In this document: positions 33,741 to 42,463 of the stretch, one piece after another
Position numbering within the stretch: the first letter of the stretch is position 1
Layout: each line of letters starts with the position of its first letter
Assembly: GCA_010094025.1 (NCBI GenBank)
Contig: ML991822.1
Coordinates: forward strand, 1 to 64,000
Direction: 5' to 3'
Origin: Viridothelium virens
Lineage: Eukaryota > Ascomycota > Dothideomycetes > Trypetheliales > Trypetheliaceae
Length of the DNA: 64,000 nucleotides
Translations under genes and position numbers: made by a program
Notes under the pieces: model-generated
The model's input: only the letters and a program-made list of their open reading frames with translations
Database searches by the model: none
What the model was told of the DNA's origin: nothing

Positions 33741-34790
33741 ATGGCCTCCTCCCCTGAGATCCCCAATTCTATCATCCACTATCATTATCCTATGTCCCCC
33801 TATGCCCGCCGCATCACGTGGTACCTCAACCTCCGCAAAATCCCCCACGCAACCTGCCCACAGCCCATTATGCCGCCACGTCCCGACCTCTCCTCCCTCC
33901 TCGGCCTCTCCTACCGCCGCATTCCCGTCCTCGCCATCGGCCGTGACATCTACCTCGACACCCGTCTCATCCTCTCCGTCCTCTCCCGCCGCTTCCCAGC
34001 CTCCGACCCGCGCTTCCTGCCCCTCAGCCCCGCAACGACGCCCAACCAGCGCGCTCTGCAGAAGCTGCTGGGCTCCTGGACGGTCGACGGCGGCATCTTC
34101 GACCGAATGGCGCACTGCATCCCGCTGGAGTCAGCGCTGCTGTCAGACCCGAAGTTCGTGGCGGACCGCGAGAGCTTCACGGGCTGGTCGTGGGACAAGG
34201 CGGAGTACGCGCAGGTGCGACCCGAGGCGCTGGTGGACATGCGGCAGGCGTTTGGGCTGCTGGAAGACGTGCTGAGTGATGGGCGCGCGTGGATCCTAGG
34301 CACCGAGACGCCGAGCTTGGGCGACATCGAGGCGGTGTGGCCGTTCGATTGGTTGGCGCAGATGGACGGGGCGCTCCCCGCGGACGTCATCTCGGCGCGG
34401 CTGTTTCCGAGCACGTATGCGTGGCTGGAGAGGTTTCGAGGGGCGGTGAGGGAGGCGGCGGAGGCGGCGGAGAAGAGGAGTGCGCAGGGTGGGGCGAGTA
34501 TGCAGGTGAAAGGCGAGGAGGCGTGGAGGCATATCGTTCAGAGCGAGTTTGCGGAGGCGAAGCCAGAGTTTGATGAGGATGATCCGACGGGATTGACGGA
34601 GGGAGCCGAAGTGCAGCTCTGGCCGACGGATTCTGGCTTCACTAATAAGGATCAAGGGACGTTGGTAGGGCTAACGAAAGAGGAAGTGGTGATTAGCATG
34701 CAAACTAAGCAGGGCGGAGAAGAAATTCGGATTCATGCGCCGAGATGGGGATTTAGGATCAGAGAGGTTGACAAGAGTGCTAAGCTATAA
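33741..34790 (+). CDS. Glutathione S-transferase-like protein with a C-terminal extension
   Basis: A single-exon gene of 349 residues from the ATG at 33741 (context CAGCATGG); the frame is open to 33600, but that part is not family-like. The N-terminal thioredoxin-like fold starts IIHYHYPMSPYARRITWYLN and has the cis-proline motif YRRIPVLAIG followed by DTRLILSVL. A helical GST C-terminal domain follows, with WILGTETPSLGDIEAVWPFD at about residues 180-200. The last 70 residues are not part of a usual GST: EVQLWPTDSGFTNKDQGTLV then EVVISMQTKQGGEEIRIHAP, which looks like a small beta domain. The active-site Ser or Cys is not obvious, so conjugating activity is uncertain. Confidence 0.85.
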   Translation: MASSPEIPNSIIHYHYPMSPYARRITWYLNLRKIPHATCPQPIMPPRPDLSSLLGLSYRRIPVLAIGRDIYLDTRLILSVLSRRFPASDPRFLPLSPATTPNQRALQKLLGSWTVDGGIFDRMAHCIPLESALLSDPKFVADRESFTGWSWDKAEYAQVRPEALVDMRQAFGLLEDVLSDGRAWILGTETPSLGDIEAVWPFDWLAQMDGALPADVISARLFPSTYAWLERFRGAVREAAEAAEKRSAQGGASMQVKGEEAWRHIVQSEFAEAKPEFDEDDPTGLTEGAEVQLWPTDSGFTNKDQGTLVGLTKEEVVISMQTKQGGEEIRIHAPRWGFRIREVDKSAKL

Positions 34791-36842
34791 GAAACGTGGT
34801 TAGCATGGATGATCAAGTGAAAGTTCAATTGCGCGGGGTATGACAGATGTGTTCGAGATGACGTTCCTGACGTTCCTGACGTTCCTGAATGAGATGGAAG
34901 ATTCCGTCTTCTGTGAATGCATTCTAGCTTCATCTTAGGTACGACGTGACGTTGGCCATGTAGACATCATTGGAGAGGCCACTCTTTTCCAACGCATTTA
35001 TGCTAATCTCACGCTCTGACGAATGTAACTATAATTCTATCCTGCCTTGTAAACTTTCTTTTTGTGATAGGATACCTGGTACTTTGATTTAGCCTTCTCG
35101 TAACCGCAAGGTTCTCAACGGTGTTCGTGAGTTGATGACTTCATCGGCAGGCACATGCCGGCGATTAAAAGAGGCATTAAGGTCGAAGGTGACGGTGGGA
35201 TGTGCAGGGTCGCGATCAGCACAGCACCCGAAAGCTTGCGCTTCGGATAAGCAAGTCATCGAACAAACTTTCAACCGGCGAAACCTAGAAGCACCTAGAG
35301 TCTGGGTCCAGCTAGACGGGAGCGATTCTTCGACATGCGGAATCGTGCAGGGTTCCTGTTACACAACAACCGCTTCTCGAGCAACGCGTGGCCTATACAC
35401 GGTTGCAGGTTTCAGGAGCAAACACGGCGAAGCAAGCAATGTCGGAATCGCGAAAGATCGGAGACACGTTCGGAGCGGCTTCAGCGCTTCAGTGGAGAGC
35501 CCGGAGATGAGGGACATCAGGGAGATGAGGGGTTTAAGGGTTCTCGAGGCCTAACGCTCGGTCGTGGTGCAATGGGGACGGCGACGGGGCCTTTGGGCAA
35601 GGATGGGTAAACGAGGTCTACGGAGGGACTGGCGATCGCGAGCGACAAATTCCCCGAGGGCGAAGAAAAAGTGGGGTTTCGAGATCCAAGAGGTGCAAGA
35701 GGGGACCCATACAGAAAAACAGTTGCAATTGCGGGTGAGCGTGGTGCGCCTTGGTTGGTCTGGGTTGGGCGTTTTGGCTTGGGCTTTGGGTGGTGAGGCC
35801 ATGTTGATGCCCAAGCTAGTTCAGGTACGACCAACGAGAGGATCCCACGCAAGGCAGAGGTCCTTGATCAGACGCCAGACCGGCCATCAGAGCAAACTGC
35901 AGTTTTTGGCGGTCTGCCAGGCTACATCAGCTTACAACCCTGATCGCTGGTGGCTGGTGCTGGAGGGTGGAAAAGAAACAAAATAAAGTGCGTCTGCTGC
36001 CATCGAGGAATTCTCGTCTCATGTACGACGGTCCAAATTGCCGGGCGACAGACGAGAAAGAAAAGGCTCGAAAAGGCTCTCTCGCACAAGGCATTCTCCG
36101 GCTGCAATCGTGCTGCCACTAAATTGGCAACTTGGCACCTTGGACTCACTTGGACCGGCCGGGACTACTGAGCTGGAAGGACGGCTCAATTCTCGAGGGT
36201 CACATTGCCATCCTTTGCCATCGCGATCGAGGCCTCTGCCTCTGACTCTCTCCCACCTCGCTCCCACCTCGCTCCCACCACTCTAACTAAGAAGAGTTGG
36301 CATTGCCGCTTGGTCGCGGCTAACCTGCTCCAAGCTTGCGCTCCAGTTTTGCCGTGTGCGCCACCGTTGCGCCTTCTGCTTGTTTCTTCTGCTCTGTTCA
36401 CCTCTCCCAGTTACCGCCTCAGACGCGGCTTACTGTCTATTGCCTCTGTGGAGGATCGGCGCAGACAGCCTTCTCATCTTCTCACTTGCCTCTCTACGGA
36501 GTTGCTGCTCAGCGCTTCCACGCATCAGATCTCTTCCCACCGTCATTGGCGCCGAGTGAAGCCGGATTGGCCCCGCACCTGCCTGCTTCCTGCAGCCCAC
36601 CCCGGGAGATCACTCATTGCCACGCTGCTGTATCTGGACGGATTGGTCTGCACCTTGCCCGAAGAATTGGTTCTTCTGCTCAACCCGACCGCTGACTCTC
36701 ATTTCTACTCTTTTTCAGCCTCGGGAGTTGATCCAACCCGCCAGCCTGCCGCACTACTCCCACCAACTTCGTCCTTCAGGCACCAGGCTCCTGCCTCTTT
36801 TCACCCCATACCCTCCCCCCTTTTGGTTTACCATCCTTTCCA
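34791..36842. other. Long intergenic region and probable 5' leader of the RfeF-like gene
   Basis: Two kilobases with no convincing gene. It has a perfect 9-base triplication (acgttcctg, 34861-34887). From about 36230 to 36840 the plus strand is C/T-rich and free of long runs of purines, as in long transcribed leaders of ascomycete regulatory genes. Frames such as 36205-37011 overlap the RfeF-like first exon in another frame and are not supported. Confidence 0.5.
34861..34887. repeat. 9-bp tandem triplication
   Basis: Three perfect copies of acgttcctg downstream of the GST-like gene. Confidence 0.95.
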
Positions 36843-37962
36843 ATGCCCTCCTCAAGCAGTATGTCTCAAATATCCAGACAATGGTTCCAGCCAGGCGATG
36901 GCATCGCTCGTGAAGTCATCACCGCCGATATCCAGCGCTATCTTGGCCGCGACGCCACCGTCCGGCCTGGAGTGGGAACAGGAGAATATTCAGTGCGTTT
37001 CGACGATATAGACGGAAACCGCAGAGGAGCTGACACCTTAGAAAAGGGCGTAGATGGATACTGGATCAAAGCGTATAGGAACTTGACTTCGGTGAGTGCT
37101 CTTCCTGTCACGCCGCCTTGTTCTGTGGTCATCTGTCCACGTGCTGACGTGGGCTTTCTTTGGTAGGAGATGGTTGCAGACCTGCAACTGGACTCGCGAA
37201 GATGGCTCCAAGAGGTCCAGCAAGGACGAGGTAGTCCACATGTTCGAGATGCTGCAACCGCAAGACATCCTGACAAAATGTTAGTGAAATACCAGGACTC
37301 CCAGACTCATCAGTCTAGGCAATACTATGGACCCAGCACTCCAGCTGTAGCCACTCCGGAAACATCCTACACTCATAGTTCAAGTTCATCCGCTTACTCC
37401 AGAGATCCCATGCCGGGCTACAGTGGACGTCAACCCGCACCTGCGGCTTCATATGCAAATGATCCAGAATACACTTATGGCCAGCCTCAAGGATATGTCC
37501 AGCAGGGTGGTTACTATGTTCCAGCTGCCAGTGCCCAGGGATATCAACAGCCACGGACTACGCCTTCGGCTTCTTACCCGTATGCCCCACCATCTGGAGG
37601 CCGTGACCCGGAGCCACAATATGTTGACCCAAGGGATCCCAGAGGAGCCTATCCAGCTTATGCCGCTCAGCCGCCACCGGCAGCAGCTTCCTCAAGGCAT
37701 GAAGCGGCTTACTCTCCCAGCACGAGGTATTTCCGTTATGATGGTTTGGTGTATTTTCCACCACAGTGCTAATTTCGTCGTTGTAGTACCCAATATACAG
37801 ATCAATACGGTCGTGGTAAGTCTTTTGATTCCGGGGACACACATTGTGCTTCTAACATCCTCACTCCCTACAGCGTATACGGTGGCCCCACCGCGGTCTT
37901 CTCGGGAAGCATATGCACAACAACCTCCATCGGCCAATGATTCCCGGAGGCGTCGTCCGTAG
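36843..37962 (+). CDS. rfeF: RfeF-like fungal protein (putative transcription regulator)
   Basis: Four exons, 36843-37091, 37167-37726, 37787-37815 (29 bases) and 37874-37962, join to 308 residues. The N-terminal 110 residues form the conserved part: ISRQWFQPGDGIAREVITAD, IQRYLGRDATVRPG, GYWIKAYRNLTSEMVADLQ and DSRRWLQEVQ. The rest is disordered, rich in Tyr, Gln, Pro and Ser (many YGQ and YPYAPP words), and ends in DSRRRRP. This matches a widespread ascomycete family annotated as RfeF in Aspergillus; the transcription role is from that annotation, not from a DNA-binding motif seen here. The second Met (36861) is also possible. A tiny third exon restores the frame between exons 2 and 4. Confidence 0.75.
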
Positions 37963-39368
37963 GATTTATATTTTGGTCTTTGCCACCCTTTCCCTGAAAT
38001 TGCTCTGGCGCTGGAGGTGCTAATGCTCATCTGCCTGGGTTTTCTGGCTCCATCTCCAATGACTTGCTGCTGCCGATCTCTTACTAGCGTCCGTCTTCTG
38101 TGTTGCTCCTTATGGTATCCTCTTCCAACATCCCTAATAATGGATCTTTTCTGCCATGATACAGGAATGGTCTGCCGCCAGAAGGACATATATAGATATG
38201 AGATACCCCATGAAGGAACTAGACTTGCAGCATTTTTTTTCCGCCGGATGCACAGGAATCAGCACTGCCGCGCCCGGACAAAAAAGGTCATAGGTCAATG
38301 GTCAAACCCCCGATGTCATATCCTCTCTGTTTCTCAAATTCCCCTGGAAAGGCCATTCCTTACGCCATTTGCATCCGGGACCATTCTTCACGGCCGTTGA
38401 TGATCTGTTTCAAGGACTCCATTATCTCTTCAGGAGATCCTCATCTGCCTATGACGAATTTCTTTCTGCATGGATTTGTATGGTTCGTGTCGTCTCTGAT
38501 ATTCTCCTCCATTTTTGATTGGCGCGCCGGACTCAAGGCTCATATCCGGATGAGGGTTGCTCTGACACTTTTCGGCATGTAATTAGCTCTTGATGATATC
38601 GAACCGGGACACAGTAAAAGCAGGATATTGATTTTATTATTTTATCTCTACCTTGGATAGTGCTGCGACTCACGATCATCCTGCTGATCCGCATTTGCCT
38701 ACCTAACGGCCAACTCCACCCTTCTCTGATAAGCCTGCTGGGAACCCCCGTTAGCCTGTGGCTAATCTCATTCTCATGTTAGATAATTATCCTCGTGAAC
38801 CCCGCTTATCTATGGCCAGATTTTATCATAATGCTCAAGTATCATTTTGACAATGCTCTTTGCTCTACGACTACTCTACAAAATCGGGGAGGGAAGAAGA
38901 CAAAATTTCAAATAAATTCACGACCGCGTCGTAGGCTAATGGGGTAAGCTCTACTTCATCATGGCAAGTTGTAGTAATGGAAATGAAATCTACGGCAGTC
39001 TCACATCTCACATTCTTAAGCTTTTCGAGCAAGTAGCAGCCTTATGGCTGCACAGTGGTATTATCATGAAAATCATCGGGGCACTCCCCAACAGAAACTC
39101 CAGTAAAAAATCCGATTGTCAATCTGAAAATTTGGAAACTAAAAACCCAGAAACTCCGAAAACCCCAAAAAACTCCGGAAAACCCAGCACCCTTCATCTA
39201 TTCCCCCAATTTCCCATCCAGGCACCCCCCAGTTCAATCTCGATTGTCAAATCCCATTGTAAAATCCCCAAGCCAAACGCCAAAAACCGACAACCCGAGA
39301 ACCCCAGCCAGACCCAGCAACCCAGCGACCCACGCAGCCATCATCCCCCCGAGCACCCCCCCATGTCC
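37963..39368. other. Convergent intergenic region, 1.4 kb
   Basis: Contains the 3' region of the RfeF-like gene and of the coiled-coil gene. 39090-39370 is strongly A/C-rich on the plus strand. No supported gene; the frame 38961-39788 runs antisense into the coiled-coil gene. Confidence 0.55.
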
Positions 39369-41611
39369 CTACAGCTCGCGGCGGGAGGCCCTCATGGCGC
39401 TCCTCGCCAGCGCAACCGGCCGCAGCCCGACCACCTGCCGCCTCGCGGCGTCGTTGGCCGCCAGCCATACGGAGCGCTCCCGAAGGGCACCCCAGCTGGC
39501 GCCACCGAGCGTCACCGCGCCCACCAGCACCACCACCAGAGAGAGGATGAGGAGGAGGTAGAGGAGCCAGAGCCAGCTCCCGTCGCCGCCCAGCAGCGAC
39601 TGGGGGCCTCCCCGGCGGCGCGGAGGAGCAACCACCACGAGGGGGTGCTCTGGGCGGTCGGGAGCGGTCTGGGTGGCGGCGGCGGCGGCGGCGGTGGTGG
39701 TGGTGGGAGGAGGAGAGGCAGGGGCAGGGGCAGGGGCAGGGACGGGGGCGGAGGCAGGGCGAGGAGAGACCGGCGCGTACAACGCTGAGCTGTGGGAGCG
39801 GTGGGAGGAGGAAGAGGAGGAGGAGGAGCCAGAGGGAGAGGACGCATCGGAGAGCTCCTCAGCGAGGTTGCGGCGGACGAGGGAGAGGTCGAGCGCGGGT
39901 GGGGAGGCCAGCTCCGGCTGATGAGAGGCCGTGGGCGAGCCAGCCGTTGGCCGTGGCTGCTCGGCGGCATCATCGTTCGAAGCTGACCCCATTGTCGTTC
40001 CCGCGTGCGCTGGGTGCGCCTCCGCAAGCTGGGCGTGGAGGGCGTCGACGGTGCTGCTCAGGGTTTGGAGGTCTTCGAGGGTCTTTTGATGCTCGCCCTC
40101 AATTGCATTGAGGGCGGCGATCTCGACTTGTGCCCTCTTCAGATCCTCCTTGGCCTCCTCAAGTGCCTCCGAGGCGTCGACGAGCTGGAGCTTCTGCTCC
40201 AGGACCAGCTTGTTCGCGCTGTCCAGCTCGTCGCGGAGGTGCTGGTACGCCTCGTTGGCATACTTGAGGTCGTCTTTGGCCCCCTGAGCGCCCTTGTTGG
40301 CGCCATCCAGCTGCTTTTGGAGCTCGTTCCTCTCCTCCATTGCCGCAGAGGTGCTCTCCTCTGCCCTCTGGCGGTCCTCCTTGAGCTCCGCATTCTCGCG
40401 GCGAAGCTCCAACAGTGCTCGGTTGAGCTCTTCAGCACTGTTGCTCTTCTCCTCCAGCTCCTGGCGCAGGCTCGCGTTGTCGGCCTCGAGGTCCTTGAAC
40501 CTCGCCTCGCCCTCCTTGGATTTGGCTGCGAGGGTGTCGAGTTTGGCTTGGAGGTCGTCGTCCTCCGCCTCCAGCTGGGCAATCTCACTGGATTGCATCG
40601 TGACTTTGGCTTCGGCCCAGAGCAGCTTGCCGCGACTTTCGTTCAGCTCCTGTTGGAGCCTGCCGACCTGCTCCCGCAATTCTTCATTGTCCGACTCAAG
40701 AGAGCCGGTTGCGGGTTCGGCGGGGGCGGCAGGAGCGGCAGGGACAGGAGCTGCAGGGGCGGGAGAGGCGGCAGCGGAGGAGGTGGCCGGAGCAGCCTCC
40801 TGGAAGGTGACGTTAGCATTTTGCCGGAATCGGATCAGGGCAACCCCCAGCGGGAAATTACTTACAGCTTGCTCCGTAGGCCCGGTGGCTAGGACCTCCG
40901 GCGCCATCTGCTGCTCCGGACCCTACATTGGACTGATCAGCATGGATGTAACATCGAGGAAGACATCATCGTAAAACTTACAAAGCGGTATGCGCCGCCA
41001 ACAGCGGGCGCAGTAGGAGGGGGAGAGGGAGAGGGGAGGCGGCGAGGAGGGAAGGGAGAGCGGTGTCCACCCAGACCAGCTGGGGGACCAAAGGAGAAGG
41101 CAAAGTTCTGAGGAATATTAGTATTTGATCGAAAAACTTTTTTCAGGTACCCCTCAACGCGAATTTGGAGAAAAGGGCAGAGGAGCGAAATTGAAGAGAC
41201 CGACGTTGAAACAGCATCAGGTAGAAAAAGCGATGAATTGAATCAGGGAGACCCTCAACGAAAAAGCTGTCAAGCGAAGACCATCCGAGAATGACAAGAA
41301 AGATGTAAAAATTGAAAAAGAAAAGACATGCGTCTCAAAAATAACATGGAGGGGAAAAACTGCTGAAACGAAGTCGGGAAGGCCCCCAGCACGAAAAACG
41401 TCTTCATTGAGATCAAGAGAAGATTGCACTTACGCTGCTCTGAGCTGCAAAAGCAGCTCCGAAGTTGGTGGTGATGGAGGCGGGGGGAGGGGAGGGGNNN
41501 NNNNNNNNNNNNNNNNNNNNNNNNNNNNNNNNNNNNNNNNNNNNNNNNNNNNNNNNNNNNNNNNNNNNNNNNNNNNNNNNNNNNNNNNNNNNNNNNNGCT
41601 GCCAGAGTATA

Positions 41612-41686
<75 letters not shown>

Positions 41687-41853
41687 AAGCGACGGCGGCG
41701 GCGGCGGTGGTGGTGGTGGGGGTGGTGGGCTTCGACGAGTTAGTATATCCGGGCAATCCTCATGAGGCAAACATCTTTGATAGGGTTGCTGGGGAATGCA
41801 GGGCTTACCTTGTCGCCCGAGGCGGAGTTGTTGGAGGAAGACATCTTGGACAT
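39369..41853 (-). CDS. Coiled-coil protein with C-terminal membrane segment; coding sequence interrupted by an assembly gap
   Basis: Exons read by eye: 41853-41809 (MSKMSSSNNSASGDK), 41729-41434, 41107-40982, 40922-40866 and 40799-39369. Exon 2 starts after a CTAAC branch site and acceptor GAAG with PTTPTTTTAAAAVAF, then is unreadable (C run and 100 N), and ends TNFGAAFAAQSS. Exon 3 encodes NFAFSFGPPAGLGG, and exon 4 GPEQQMAPEVLATGP. Exon 5 has an Ala/Pro linker, then about 240 residues of heptad-rich coiled coil (from ESDNEELREQVGRLQQEL to TLSSTVDALHAQLAE), a Ser/Pro linker, one hydrophobic segment (WLWLLYLLLILSLVVVLVGAV) and a 40-residue Arg-rich tail. It looks like a tail-anchored or tethering protein; no family was recognised. 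The total length is unknown because of the gap. Confidence 0.7.
41498..41597. other. Assembly gap of exactly 100 N
   Basis: One hundred unknown bases, a customary size for a gap of unknown length. It lies inside exon 2 of the coiled-coil gene. Confidence 0.98.
41613..41685. repeat. 73-base G homopolymer next to the gap
   Basis: An unbroken run of 73 G on the plus strand, 15 bases from the N gap. It would encode a pure proline run on the minus strand. It is probably a sequencing or assembly artefact extending a real C/G-rich repeat. Confidence 0.9.
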
Positions 41854-41916
41854 CGAGTCAGTATGGTGATCATGCATTGGAGCGAGCCTCATGAGGATAC
41901 TCACTATTGTTGCTGC

Positions 41917-42056
41917 TGAGGTTGAGGTTGAGGTGGAGGTGGAGGTAGAGGTGGAGGTGGTGGTGGTAGTGGTAGTGGTAGTGGTAGTGGTGGTGGTAGT
42001 GGTAGTGGTAGTGGTGGTAGTAGTGGTAGTAGTAGTAGTGGTAGTGGTAGTAGTCG
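41917..42056. repeat. GGT/AGT-type microsatellite
   Basis: An imperfect trinucleotide and hexanucleotide tract made of ggtgga, ggtagt, ggtggt and agt units, about 140 bases, upstream of the first codon of the coiled-coil gene and probably in its leader. Confidence 0.9.
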
Positions 42057-42111
42057 AGGATGCTTGAGGAAATTTTGGAGGGCAAGAAGTATCTGGGGCT
42101 TCGCCGTGCTT

Positions 42112-42121
42112 TTATATATAT
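42112..42121 (-). promoter_or_regulatory. Possible TATA box of the coiled-coil gene
   Basis: Read on the minus strand, the sequence is atatatataa within cgatatatataaaagc, about 260 bases before the ATG at 41853. The microsatellite would then be in the transcribed leader. Position alone suggests the role. Confidence 0.4.
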
Positions 42122-42150
42122 CGAAAGACGCTAGTGGAGGAGAGAGTGAT

Positions 42151-42421
42151 ATTGATGAGAATGAATAGGATATTCAATTATTGTCCAGTTGCTATTGTGA
42201 CGCCGTTGATGTGCAGAGCTAGTGCCATGTGAATACTACCGTATTAATGCCTTGCGGACAATACAAGACAATGAAGTGAATTGATGAGAATGAATAGAAT
42301 ATCCAATTATTGTCTAGTTACTATTGTGACGCCGCTGATATGCAGAGCTAGTGCCATGTAAATACTACAGTGTCAATGCCTTGCTGACTATACAAGACAA
42401 TATTTACAACGAAGTGAATAG
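42151..42421. repeat. Diverged tandem duplication, unit about 129 bp
   Basis: Unit 1 begins attgatgagaatgaatag at 42151, and unit 2 begins with the same words at 42280. They stay aligned through ctattgtgacgcc, gcagagctagtgccatgt and tacaagacaat. Unit 2 carries about ten extra bases near 42405. Most differences are transitions. The pair lies between the start of the coiled-coil gene and the end of the Red1-like gene. Confidence 0.92.
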
Positions 42422-42463
42422 AAGAATACTACGCGCAGGAGGCTGTGCAAGTTTCAAGGGGTC

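Noticed and set aside
33661-34275. 204-codon frame overlapping the GST-like gene
   Set aside because: Low-complexity Ser/Pro/Arg reading of GC-rich codons; the GST frame has the domain.
36205-37011. 268-codon frame in the leader of the RfeF-like gene
   Set aside because: It overlaps the first conserved exon in another frame and is Ser/Leu/Pro-rich, as C/T-rich DNA always reads.
40005-40892. 295-codon open frame on the plus strand
   Set aside because: It is antisense to the coiled-coil exon. Leu-rich low-complexity reading arises from the GC-rich Glu/Ala codons on the other strand.
41613-41685. A real poly-proline protein encoded by the G run
   Set aside because: A pure 73-base homopolymer beside an N gap is better explained as an artefact; the surrounding exon ends are coding, but the run itself cannot be trusted.
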